DNA from: Cupriavidus consociatus
Lineage (GTDB): Bacteria > Pseudomonadota > Gammaproteobacteria > Burkholderiales > Burkholderiaceae
Direction of reading: 5' to 3'
NCBI RefSeq assembly: GCF_017814975.1
Contig: NZ_JAGIQA010000011.1
Location: 184,316 to 248,315, forward strand
DNA: 64,000 bases
The position numbers and the translations under genes are program-made. Numbering within the stretch: the first letter of the stretch is position 1; each line of letters opens with the position of its first letter. The notes beneath the pieces are model-generated. The model saw nothing but the letters and a program-made list of their open reading frames with translations. It had not been told where the DNA came from and searched no databases. Below are positions 25,284 to 33,058 of the stretch, piece by piece.

Positions 25284-26420
25284 TCACCCCAGCGCCACGT
25301 TCCAGGCGTCGTAATCGTACACCCAGTCGGCATTGCCGCCTTCCTTGAGCCACGCATTGCTGCGCGAGCCGATCTGGATGCGGCTGGTGCGCTCGTGGCG
25401 CGCGGACTGGTAGCGGGCCAGCGCCGCGGGCACGGCGGCAGCGCCATCCTTCGCCGCATCAGCCAGGCAGCGCGCCAGCACCACGCCATCCTCGATCGCC
25501 ATGCCGGCGCCCTGCGCCATGAATGGCATCATCGGATGGCAGGCATCGCCCAGCAGCGTGACCGGGCCGCGCGACCACTGCGGCAGCGGGTCGCGCACGT
25601 ACAGCGCGGAAATCAGCACGTCGTCGCAGACATCGAGCAGCGCGCGCGCCTCCGGATGGAAGCCGGCATAAGCGCAGCGCAAGTCCTCCACGCGGCCCGG
25701 CGTGGTCCATGACTCGTGCCGCCATGTTTCCTGCGCCACGGTGGCAAAGATAAAGATGTCGCGGCCGCGGTTGAGCGGGAAGGTGACGATCTGCGTGGCG
25801 GCATCCGGACCCCACCACTTGGTGAAGGCGCCAAGGTTTGGCACGCCGGCCAGCTTTTCGGCGGGCACCACGGCGCGGTACGCCACCACGCCGGTAAAGA
25901 TCGGGCTTTCCTGGCCGAGCAGCGCGGTGCGCACCATGGAATGGATGCCGTCGGCGCCGACCAGCACGTCGACGCGCTCCTCCGTGCCATTGGCAAAGCG
26001 CAGCGTGGCGCCGCCAGCGTCCGGCGCGATGGCCACCGCCTTGTGACCCAGGCGCACGTTTGCGGCGGGCACTGCGGCCTCGAGCGCGGTCATCAGGTCG
26101 GCGCGATGCATGGTGAGCTGCGGGGCGCCGTAGCGGTGTTCGGCGTCGTCCTGCATCGGCAGGCGCGAGGTTTCCGCGCCGGTATCCCATGTGCGGCTGA
26201 TCCGGTGCGAAGGCCGCGCCGCGGTCTCGCGCAGCGCGCCGCCGACGCCCAGGCCGTCCAGCGCGCGCACCGCGTTGGGCGTCAGGTTGATGTCCGCGCC
26301 GACGCGGGCAAAGCGCGGCGCCTGCTCATAAACCACCGCGTCGAGGCCGAGCTTGCGCAGCGCGATGGCCGCCGCCAGTCCGCCGATGCCGGCGCCGTTG
26401 ATGCCGATCTTCAAAGTCAT
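25284..26420 (-). CDS. FAD-dependent aromatic monooxygenase (6-hydroxynicotinate 3-monooxygenase/salicylate hydroxylase type)
   Basis: A 378-residue group A flavoprotein hydroxylase; ATG at 26420 chosen because the GxGxxG motif then starts at about residue 8 (NGAGIGGLAAA). The second FAD motif GDACHPMMPFMAQGAG and the DG motif VGADGIHS are present. The C-terminal pattern SNAWLKEGGNADWVYDYDAWN resembles NicC-like enzymes as I remember them. It hydroxylates, or decarboxylates and hydroxylates, an aromatic acid with NAD(P)H and O2. The molybdenum hydroxylase, amidase and HpaB-type genes nearby would fit N-heteroaromatic breakdown, but this is inference. Confidence 0.87.
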   Translation of the reverse strand: MTLKIGINGAGIGGLAAAIALRKLGLDAVVYEQAPRFARVGADINLTPNAVRALDGLGVGGALRETAARPSHRISRTWDTGAETSRLPMQDDAEHRYGAPQLTMHRADLMTALEAAVPAANVRLGHKAVAIAPDAGGATLRFANGTEERVDVLVGADGIHSMVRTALLGQESPIFTGVVAYRAVVPAEKLAGVPNLGAFTKWWGPDAATQIVTFPLNRGRDIFIFATVAQETWRHESWTTPGRVEDLRCAYAGFHPEARALLDVCDDVLISALYVRDPLPQWSRGPVTLLGDACHPMMPFMAQGAGMAIEDGVVLARCLADAAKDGAAAVPAALARYQSARHERTSRIQIGSRSNAWLKEGGNADWVYDYDAWNVALG

Positions 26421-26482
26421 GTTGCCGTTCCGGTAACGCCAGCGAGGCGTTCCGGAACCGGGTGGGGCGCGCGCTGACCTGT

Positions 26483-26513
26483 TATGTTCATAAATGAACG
26501 ATATGTTCATAAA
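26483..26513. promoter_or_regulatory. Repeat element, likely IclR operator
   Basis: TATGTTCATAAA occurs twice in direct orientation (26483-26494 and 26502-26513), and GTTCAT-AA-ATGAAC (26486-26499) forms an inverted repeat overlapping the first copy. It lies about 65 bases upstream of the hydroxylase start, in an AT-rich patch. This layout fits multi-box IclR operators such as those of PobR/PcaU regulators. Confidence 0.6.
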
Positions 26514-26540
26514 AAGTCTATGCGTACGAGGGATCAAGCG

Positions 26541-26723
26541 TCAACCAAGGGTTAACGCGTAATGGGGAGCTATTCCGGTCGTCCGACGCCCTGCGCCGTT
26601 GGGGCCGATCAATGCATGGATCGAGCTGCGCCGGACTTGCAGGTTGACGCCGTTGATCGCGGTAAAGCCGCGGAACGACTTGCCGAGGTTGCGGGTCGCC
26701 AGGATCAGGCCTTCATGCGGCAT
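26541..26723 (-). pseudogene. livG: Truncated LivG-type ABC transporter ATPase
   Basis: Only about 60 residues remain from a gene that has a good ribosome-binding site (AAGGAGG) and ATG at 26723. The fragment TRNLGKSFRGFTAINGVNL and HALIGPNGAG is the normal start of a branched-chain amino acid-type ABC ATPase up to the Walker A motif; then the reading becomes RRTTGIAPHYALTLG and stops, in place of KTT and the rest. The helical domain, signature and Walker B are gone. A matching periplasmic binding protein remains at 27541-28767, so most of a transporter operon seems to have been deleted here. Confidence 0.75.
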
Positions 26724-26784
26724 GGACGTGCCTCCTTGTCGTTGGCCGCCACCTTGCCGCGGCGCAATCAATGGCGCGCCATGC

Positions 26785-27474
26785 TCAACCCTCCACCGGC
26801 AGCGTCGCGATCGCATACGCGTGGCGCAGGATGCGGCCCAGCACCGGGTCTTCCAGCTCGATTTCGAAACGCTGCGCCGGGCGGATGCCGCCGATGGCCG
26901 GCAGCGTGCCGCACAGCATCGCCGAGCCCTCGCGGAAGCTGCCGCCGTGCCCGGCAAAGCGGCCGAGCAGGTCGCCCGGCGAGCGCATCGCCGTCACCGC
27001 GCCTTGCTGGTACAGCACGCGCTCGCCGTCAATGGTGGCGTACGAGCGCAGCACGAGCTGGTCCCAGTGGCCTTCCACCTCAGCCAGCTTCCACAGCGTC
27101 TGCGCGCAGGGCTTTTCGCACATCTGCTTGGACACGGTGATGTCGTAGGTCTCCGCCTCGCGGTCGGTGTGGTCCGAGGCGATGCCTACCAGGATCTCGC
27201 CGCCATCGTTGACGAGCAGGAATTCCGCTTCGCCGCTGCTGGCTTCGCCGCTGACCTGGATCTCCGGCGCGGCGCCCAGCCGTCCGGCGGCAACGCGGTA
27301 GAACACCGGCGTGTAGGGCGGCCGCTTCACGCCAAGCTCTTCCAGTTCGCGGATATGGGCTTCCAAGGCCTCGACGTCGCGGCCGGTCCATCCCGCCACA
27401 ACCAGCTGGCGGATGGCGACGGCGCGTTGCGACTTGCCCTGGCGGCTGTCGATATCAAAGGTAAGGGTCTTCAT
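26785..27474 (-). CDS. DUF2848 protein, fumarylacetoacetate hydrolase-like
   Basis: A 229-residue protein from ATG 27474; a longer reading to 27528 adds a poor N-terminus. The C-terminal stretch GSAMLCGTLPAIGGIRPAQR followed by FEIELEDPVLGR resembles the closing strand pair of FAH-family hydrolases (GT-P-G-G, then a charged E-E-hydrophobic strand). SDHTDRE in mid-protein could hold acidic metal ligands. Sitting among an amidase, two hydroxylases and a cupin, it may hydrolyse a ring-cleavage product. The DUF2848 label and the FAH likeness are from memory of the families. Confidence 0.72.
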   Translation of the reverse strand: MKTLTFDIDSRQGKSQRAVAIRQLVVAGWTGRDVEALEAHIRELEELGVKRPPYTPVFYRVAAGRLGAAPEIQVSGEASSGEAEFLLVNDGGEILVGIASDHTDREAETYDITVSKQMCEKPCAQTLWKLAEVEGHWDQLVLRSYATIDGERVLYQQGAVTAMRSPGDLLGRFAGHGGSFREGSAMLCGTLPAIGGIRPAQRFEIELEDPVLGRILRHAYAIATLPVEG

Positions 27475-27540
27475 GTTGAGGGGCTCTCTGTGCGGGGGAG
27501 GGGCGGCCGGCGTCAGCGCCGGCCGCATGGTGGGGCAGGC

Positions 27541-28767
27541 TTACTTCCTGACCAGCGGACAGGCGCTGGCGCTGAGCGGGCGGAACGCTTCGCTGGCCGG
27601 GATCACGCTCTTGATCTTGTAGTAGTCCCACGGACGCTTCGATTCCTGCGGCCGCTTGACTTCGACCAGGTACATGTCGTGCACCATCAGGCCGTCGGCG
27701 CGTATGGTGCCGTTGGTGGCGAAGAAGTCGTTGACCGGGGTGGCGCGCATCCTGGCGAGCACGGCATCGCTTTCGTCGGTGCGCGCGGCCTGGATCGCCT
27801 TCAGGTAATGGATGGTCGACGAATACACGCCGGCATGGACCAGCGTCGGCATCTTGCCGGTCTTGGCGAAGAAGCGCTGCGACCACGCGCGCGTGGCGTC
27901 GTCGCGGTCCCAGTAGAACGAAGTCGTCAGCGTCATGCCCTGCGCGGCCTGCAGTCCGAGGCTGTGGACGTCGCTGATAAACATGTGGAGGCCCGCCAGC
28001 CGCTGCTTGCCGTTGGTGTTGATGCCGAAGTCCGCCGCGGTCTTGATCGCGTTGACGGTATCGGCGCCGGCATTGGCCAGCGCGATCATGCGGGCGCCGG
28101 ACGCCTGCCCCTGCAGCAGGTACGACGACAGGTCGGGGGAGTTGATCGGATGCTTCGCCTTGCCCTTGAGCGTGCCGCCGACGCTCGAAAGCGCCTCGGT
28201 GCCGTCTTTCTCCAGCGACGCGCCCAGGGCATAGTCGACGGTGAGGAAGTACCAGCTGTTGTCGCCACGGCGGCTCAGCGCCTTGACCGTGTTGGCGGCG
28301 AAGGCGTAGGTGTCGTACGAATACTGGATGGTGTAGGGCGAGCAGTCCTCGTTGCTGAGCCGCGTGGTGCCGGCGCCGCTGGCGATGACGATCTTGTGCT
28401 TGAGCTTGCCCAGGTTGGACACGGCCAGCGCCACCGATGACGGCAGCGCATCCTGGATGGCATCGACCTTCTGGTTGTCGAACCACCCGCGCGCCAGCGT
28501 GGCGGCCACGTCGGTCTTGTTCTGGTGGTCGGCGCTGACCACCTGCACGGGCGCGCCGAGCACCTTGCCGCCGAAGTCGTCGACGGCCATCTGCGCGGCA
28601 ACTACCGAACCCTTGCCGCCGATGTCGGAGAAGATGGACGACATGTCGGTGAGCACCCCGATCTTGACGACGCCATCGCTGACGGGGGCGGGGTCGGCCG
28701 CCACGGCGGTTCCCGAGATGAGGCTGGCGCAGGCGAGCGCGGCCGCGCCGATGCGGATATCAGGCAT
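27541..28767 (-). CDS. Periplasmic binding protein of a branched-chain amino acid-type (LivK) ABC transporter
   Basis: A 408-residue secreted protein: the signal peptide ends about AVAA, and a type I periplasmic binding fold follows (VKIGVLTDMSSIFSDIGGKG, later VYSSTIHYLKAI). Relatives bind amides, urea or aromatic acids as well as branched-chain amino acids. No intact permease or ATPase gene is close; the only partner is the livG fragment at 26541-26723. It may work with a transporter encoded elsewhere or be a leftover. It has the same strand as the amidase and DUF2848 genes. Confidence 0.88.
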   Translation of the reverse strand: MPDIRIGAAALACASLISGTAVAADPAPVSDGVVKIGVLTDMSSIFSDIGGKGSVVAAQMAVDDFGGKVLGAPVQVVSADHQNKTDVAATLARGWFDNQKVDAIQDALPSSVALAVSNLGKLKHKIVIASGAGTTRLSNEDCSPYTIQYSYDTYAFAANTVKALSRRGDNSWYFLTVDYALGASLEKDGTEALSSVGGTLKGKAKHPINSPDLSSYLLQGQASGARMIALANAGADTVNAIKTAADFGINTNGKQRLAGLHMFISDVHSLGLQAAQGMTLTTSFYWDRDDATRAWSQRFFAKTGKMPTLVHAGVYSSTIHYLKAIQAARTDESDAVLARMRATPVNDFFATNGTIRADGLMVHDMYLVEVKRPQESKRPWDYYKIKSVIPASEAFRPLSASACPLVRK

Positions 28768-28819
28768 GTTGTCTCCTTGGGTCTTTGTAGGAATAGTGGG
28801 TACTGCTCTGGGAGAGCGC

Positions 28820-30163
28820 TTACCTGAACGCCTGCCGCAGCGCCGCTTCCACGGCCAAGCCGATCGCCAGCAGCCTGCGGTCGGCGCCGTGCCGGCCGAA
28901 CAGCATCAGTCCCACCGGCGCTTCGCCGGGGCGGTGGCAAGGAACCGACAGCGCGCACAGGTCGAGCATGTTGGCGATGGCCGGATTGCGCAGCAGCAGC
29001 CGGTTGGTGGCGAAGAAGGCGTCGTTGTCGCCAAGGTCGGCGATGCGCGGCGCCATGATCGGCACGGTCGGCAGCACCACGGCGTCGAAGCCCGCCAGTT
29101 CGGCGTCCGCCTGCCGGCACAGCGCGGCACGGCGATCGCGCATGCGCAGGTAGTCTGCGGCGAGCTGCCCGTCGGCCAGCCGGATGCGTGACAGCACGCG
29201 CGGGTCGTAGCGGTCGGCGTGCGCCGTCATCAGCTTGCCGTGCCAGGCGCTGGCCTCGGCGGCCACCAGCCCGCCGCCGTGGCCGAGTTCGCCGAGCTGG
29301 CCCCAGGTGTCGAAGTCCACGTCCTGCAGCAGCGCGCCCGCGGCGGACAGCCGGCGCAAGGCCTCGCTGAACGTCTGCGCGACCGTGTAGTCGATCCCGT
29401 CCAGCACCATCCCGCCGGGCACGGCCAGGCGCAGTCCGGCGAGGCTGGCCGGCGCCGCGGGTGGCGCTTCGCCGGCCATTACCGCGTCGACCGCGGCGCA
29501 GCAGGCCACGGTATTGGCCAGGCAGCCGACCGAGTCATAGCTGGGCGACAGCGGCACGGTGCCCTGCAGTGGCACCCGGCTCGCGGTGGGCTTGAAGCCG
29601 ACGATGCCGCACAGCGCCGCCGGAATGCGGCAGGAGCCGCCGGTGTCCGAGCCGATCGCGGCGAGCGCCATGCCGTCGCTCACCGAGACCGCGGCACCGG
29701 ACGACGAGCCGCCCGGAATGCGCCCGGCCTGCCGGTCGAACGGATTGCGCGGCGTACCGTAGTGCGGATTGATGCCGACGCCGGAATAGGCGAACTCGGT
29801 CATGTTGGTCCGGCCGACGAAGACCGCGCCCGCGGCGCGCAGCCGCGCAATGGCTGGGGCATCGGTGCCGGCGGCGCGCTCGGGCAGCACCTTCGCGCCG
29901 GCGCGGGTGACATCGCCCTGCACATCGAACAGGTCCTTCACAGACACCGGCACCCCGGAAAGGGCGCCGGCCACGCCCTGTTCGCGCAGCATGTCGCTGG
30001 CTTGCGCCTGCTTGCGCGCAGCCATGCTGACGCCGTGCGGGAAGACGCGCGCGCCTTCGCCGCCGGGATTGCAGATGCGTTCGACACACGAGGCCAGCAG
30101 GGACAACGCATTGGCGCTGCCGTCGGCGAGCTGGCGCTTGGCGGCGGCTACGGTGGCTTCCAT
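28820..30163 (-). CDS. Amidase-signature family amidohydrolase
   Basis: A 447-residue enzyme of the AS family. The Ser-Ser-Lys triad is complete: K76 in VSVKDLF, S153 in GGSSSG and S177 in TGGSCR; the spacings match those in fatty acid amide hydrolase and malonamidase. It hydrolyses a C-N amide bond to release ammonia. It is encoded between the cupin (two bases upstream) and the LivK-like protein, so it probably acts on an amide from the imported substrate or on a maleamate-like ring-cleavage product. It is not GatA: no gatB or gatC is nearby. Confidence 0.9.
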   Translation of the reverse strand: MEATVAAAKRQLADGSANALSLLASCVERICNPGGEGARVFPHGVSMAARKQAQASDMLREQGVAGALSGVPVSVKDLFDVQGDVTRAGAKVLPERAAGTDAPAIARLRAAGAVFVGRTNMTEFAYSGVGINPHYGTPRNPFDRQAGRIPGGSSSGAAVSVSDGMALAAIGSDTGGSCRIPAALCGIVGFKPTASRVPLQGTVPLSPSYDSVGCLANTVACCAAVDAVMAGEAPPAAPASLAGLRLAVPGGMVLDGIDYTVAQTFSEALRRLSAAGALLQDVDFDTWGQLGELGHGGGLVAAEASAWHGKLMTAHADRYDPRVLSRIRLADGQLAADYLRMRDRRAALCRQADAELAGFDAVVLPTVPIMAPRIADLGDNDAFFATNRLLLRNPAIANMLDLCALSVPCHRPGEAPVGLMLFGRHGADRRLLAIGLAVEAALRQAFR

Positions 30164-30165
30164 GA

Positions 30166-30546
30166 TCAGGCCGGGTCGTAGTAGTGGATTTCCAGCAGCA
30201 TGCAGCCGCCGTCGGAGCGGAACGGACCGTGGAAGGCGCCGGGCGGGCGGCAGGCGTACGTGTTGGGCTCGAAGGCTTCGCCGCCGTTGCCGTTTACATC
30301 GTTGCCGACGGTCAGGTCGCCGCTGAGCAGGTACACCTCCTCCCAGTACTCGTGGACGAACGGCGCCTTGGTGAAGATGCCCGCATCGAAGCGCAGCAGG
30401 CGGGTCCGGCTGCCGCGGCGGCCGCTTTCGTCCAGCGCGCCGGACAGGATCTTCTGCTGGATGCCGGCGGGGTAGCCTTCCGGCACTTCCCAGCCGGAGG
30501 AGAGGTCCAGGGTATGGAACTCGTCGTGAAGCTTGTTGATTGCCAT
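30166..30546 (-). CDS. Small cupin-domain protein
   Basis: A 126-residue single-domain cupin from ATG 30546 (ribosome-binding site CGGAG). Cupin motif 1 appears as PFVHEYWEEVYLLSGDL, with one His and Glu residues; motif 2 is PPGAFHGPF. It has only part of the usual metal ligand set (one His in motif 1), unlike the cupin at 2357. It is tightly packed between the HpaB-type monooxygenase and amidase genes. Possible roles are a dioxygenase, a lyase or a sensor; none is shown. Confidence 0.8.
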   Translation of the reverse strand: MAINKLHDEFHTLDLSSGWEVPEGYPAGIQQKILSGALDESGRRGSRTRLLRFDAGIFTKAPFVHEYWEEVYLLSGDLTVGNDVNGNGGEAFEPNTYACRPPGAFHGPFRSDGGCMLLEIHYYDPA

Positions 30547-30610
30547 GCTGATCTCCGTTATCGAGGCAAGGATGGGGAGCGTGTCGGGGAGCGGGTTGGT
30601 CTCGCTGCGC

Positions 30611-32095
30611 TCAGGCGGCCTGCGGCAGACGGGCCAGTTCGTCTTGCAGGGAATAGCTGCCGAGCATGTTGTCGACCAGGCCCGACGCGCGTTTCCAGTC
30701 ATAGGTGCGGTAGGCATGGCCCTTGGTGACGAAGGTCGCGCCGGCGTAGAACATCTCGTACTGGTTGTGGCGCGAGGCAAACTCGGAGCCGACCGCGTCC
30801 CAGGCGAGCTTGAAGAACTTGACGCGCTCCTCCGCGCTGCAGACCGGCGACTTCTGCGTCTTGGCGATGATGTCGGCCAGCGTGGGGTTGGCGAAATCCT
30901 CGATGCTGGAGGGCAGCATGATCATGCCGCCGCCGGCCAGCTCGCGCAGCGTGTTCAGCACCTTGGCGTAGAGCTGCTGCGTCACCACCTGCGAGCCGTA
31001 CAGCATGCCGCGGTCGGGGATGAAATAGCCGTTCTGGTTGACCTGGCCCTTGGCTTCCATGCCGTAAACCCAGGCCTCGACCATGCCCGCCTCGGCGGCG
31101 AGCTGGCCCAGCAGTTCCTTGACCTGCGGAAAGCCCGCGGTGCCATTGATCTCGGTGATGCGATGCGCCAGGCCGACCAGGAAGCGCAGCTTGACCATCA
31201 GCCGCACCTGGCACTGGTAGTTCTGGTAGACGTGCGCCGGGGTGGCGTGGAACTGCTTCGCGCACATGGCGACGTCGCCCGCGACGAAGATCCGTTCCCA
31301 CGGCACCTTGACGTCGTCGAAGTAAAGCACCGCATCGTTCTCGTCGAAGCGGCTAGCCAGCGGGTTGTCGAAGACCGAGGTGGCGCTGGCTTCGTATGAC
31401 TTGCGCGACATCACCTTCAGGCCCTTGCTGTTCATCGGCACGGCAAAGGACAGCGCATACATCTCGTCGCCCTCGCGCAGCGGCTGGATGCAGCTGCAGA
31501 AGACCTCGTTGGCCATGATGCCGCTGGTGGCGAGCATCTTCGCGCCGCGCACGGTGATGCCTTCCGCGTCCTGGTCCACGATGCCCACCGCCAGGTACTT
31601 GTCTTCCTGCTCGTGCGCCGCCTTGGCCTGGTTGGCCTGCGGGTTGACGATCACATAGGTGAGGAACAGGTCGTTGTCGCGGGCGTAGCGGTAGTAGTCG
31701 CGCAACGCGCCGGCGCGCGCCGGATCGGCCTGCTCAAGCACGTCGATGCCCATGTACATGCCGGAGATGCACGACGCGACATGGTCGGGCGAGCGGCCCA
31801 TGAAGCCGTAGTGCAGCGCGGTCCAGGCCTCCAGCATCTCGCGGCGCTCGACCAGCTCGTTGTAGCTGGCAGGGAGCTGCCAGATGCGGCTGACGCGCCG
31901 GTCGCTGCCTTCGGGCCGGAAAGTCATCCTGTCGGCGTTCTCGGGACGCGCCTGGAAGTCGTACAGACTGGCATAGCTGCGGATCGAGTTGCGGAAGGCG
32001 GGGTGCACCGTGACGTCGGTGACGCGCTTGCCATCCAGGTACACTTCGCGCCCATCGCGCAGCATGGCGATGTGCTGGTTACCGGTCTTGATCAT
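30611..32095 (-). CDS. 4-hydroxyphenylacetate 3-monooxygenase-type oxygenase (HpaB family)
   Basis: A 494-residue FADH2-dependent monooxygenase. The sequence follows the HpaB/phenol hydroxylase family from end to end: the N-terminal helical domain (SYASLYDFQARPEN), the central flavin-binding barrel with GAKMLATSGIMANE, and the C-terminal helices with ELAGGGMIMLPSSIEDF. Its flavin reductase is the next gene upstream (32132-32671). Family members ortho-hydroxylate phenols, chlorophenols or pyridinols. No hpaDEFGHI ring-cleavage genes are nearby, so 4-hydroxyphenylacetate itself may not be the substrate. Confidence 0.9.
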   Translation of the reverse strand: MIKTGNQHIAMLRDGREVYLDGKRVTDVTVHPAFRNSIRSYASLYDFQARPENADRMTFRPEGSDRRVSRIWQLPASYNELVERREMLEAWTALHYGFMGRSPDHVASCISGMYMGIDVLEQADPARAGALRDYYRYARDNDLFLTYVIVNPQANQAKAAHEQEDKYLAVGIVDQDAEGITVRGAKMLATSGIMANEVFCSCIQPLREGDEMYALSFAVPMNSKGLKVMSRKSYEASATSVFDNPLASRFDENDAVLYFDDVKVPWERIFVAGDVAMCAKQFHATPAHVYQNYQCQVRLMVKLRFLVGLAHRITEINGTAGFPQVKELLGQLAAEAGMVEAWVYGMEAKGQVNQNGYFIPDRGMLYGSQVVTQQLYAKVLNTLRELAGGGMIMLPSSIEDFANPTLADIIAKTQKSPVCSAEERVKFFKLAWDAVGSEFASRHNQYEMFYAGATFVTKGHAYRTYDWKRASGLVDNMLGSYSLQDELARLPQAA

Positions 32096-32131
32096 GTCGT
32101 TCTCCTGTGCTGACTGCTTGTGTTGTTGGAT

Positions 32132-32671
32132 TCAGGCGGCGGCAGGGCTGTCTTCCAGCGCCCGGTATCTGCCGCCAAAGAAGATCAGCGGCCGGCCGTC
32201 GTGGCGGGCCTGGTGACGGACCACGCGGCCGATGAAGATCACGTGGTCGCCGCCGTCATGCATCGCGTAGGGCTCGCATTCGAAGGTCGCCAGCGTGTCT
32301 GGCAACAGCACGTGGCTGCCTCCGCGTTCTGCAGCGGCGCCAAAGTCGATGCCGTCCCACTTGCCCGAGTTGGCGCGGGCGAAGCGGTTCGAGATATCCT
32401 GCTGTGCCTCGGCCAGCACGTTGACCGCATAGCGCGGCGCGCTGCGCAGGTCGGCCAGGCTCAGGCAGCGGCGATCAACCGAGAACAGCACCAGAGGCGG
32501 ATCCAGCGATACCGAGTTGAACGACGCCACCGTGATGCCGACCGGGACCTCGCCGGCACGCGGCGCGGTGATCACGGCGACACCGGTTGCGAACATGGCC
32601 AGCGCGTTGCGGAAACGGCGCTGCGCGTCGGCGTCCAATACGACGCCCCGATCGACAGATGACTCAGCCAT
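32132..32671 (-). CDS. Flavin reductase (HpaC type)
   Basis: A 179-residue FMN-binding split-barrel protein, taken from ATG 32671 (a GTG precedes it directly). VITAPRAGEVPVGITVASF and SLDPPLVLFSVDR match the flavin-binding core of HpaC/NTA-reductase-like proteins. It should reduce FAD with NADH for the adjacent HpaB-type monooxygenase; the pair is the first unit of the minus-strand cluster. Its promoter lies in the AT-rich stretch 32700-32760. Confidence 0.9.
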   Translation of the reverse strand: MAESSVDRGVVLDADAQRRFRNALAMFATGVAVITAPRAGEVPVGITVASFNSVSLDPPLVLFSVDRRCLSLADLRSAPRYAVNVLAEAQQDISNRFARANSGKWDGIDFGAAAERGGSHVLLPDTLATFECEPYAMHDGGDHVIFIGRVVRHQARHDGRPLIFFGGRYRALEDSPAAA

Positions 32672-32674
32672 CAC

Positions 32675-33058
32675 GACTCCTACGCATGTTTGGGCACCCG
32701 ATCCGGCTGCCGCAGTTCGTTTGTTTAGTTAGCTTTGTAAATTAGGTTTTATTGAATGCTAACAAATTGCGGTGTTCAAGCTGGTGGAAACCCTAGGCCG
32801 CAGGCTTTTCCGGTTCGCAGCGTCGTTGCGTGAATGCCGGAAAGCCTTGTGGCCCAACGGTTCTCGGGAGATTTCGAAAAAGGGGCGGGCGTTGCGCAGG
32901 CCCGTTCGACAGCACGAAGCAACCCTATTGCCAGCATGGCGCCTGCGCGTCGGGGCGCTGCCCGGTGCTAGACTCGGCCCCACTTTCCCTGACCAGCGGG
33001 TTCGCGCGGGTTCGCTTTCCCCCCGGTCGTACTCCCTCCGCAGCCAGGAATGCGCCCC
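32675..33058. promoter_or_regulatory. Divergent intergenic region between hpaC-like gene and iscS
   Basis: About 380 bp without a convincing gene. The part next to hpaC (32700-32770) is AT-rich and holds TTAGCTTTGTAAATTAGG, which shares AGCTTTGT with the MarR palindrome region near 34856-34876. The other half is GC-rich and leads to iscS. Confidence 0.5.

Noticed and set aside
30611..32671. Complete 4-hydroxyphenylacetate (hpa) pathway
   Set aside because: Only HpaB- and HpaC-like genes are present; none of the homoprotocatechuate ring-cleavage genes follows.
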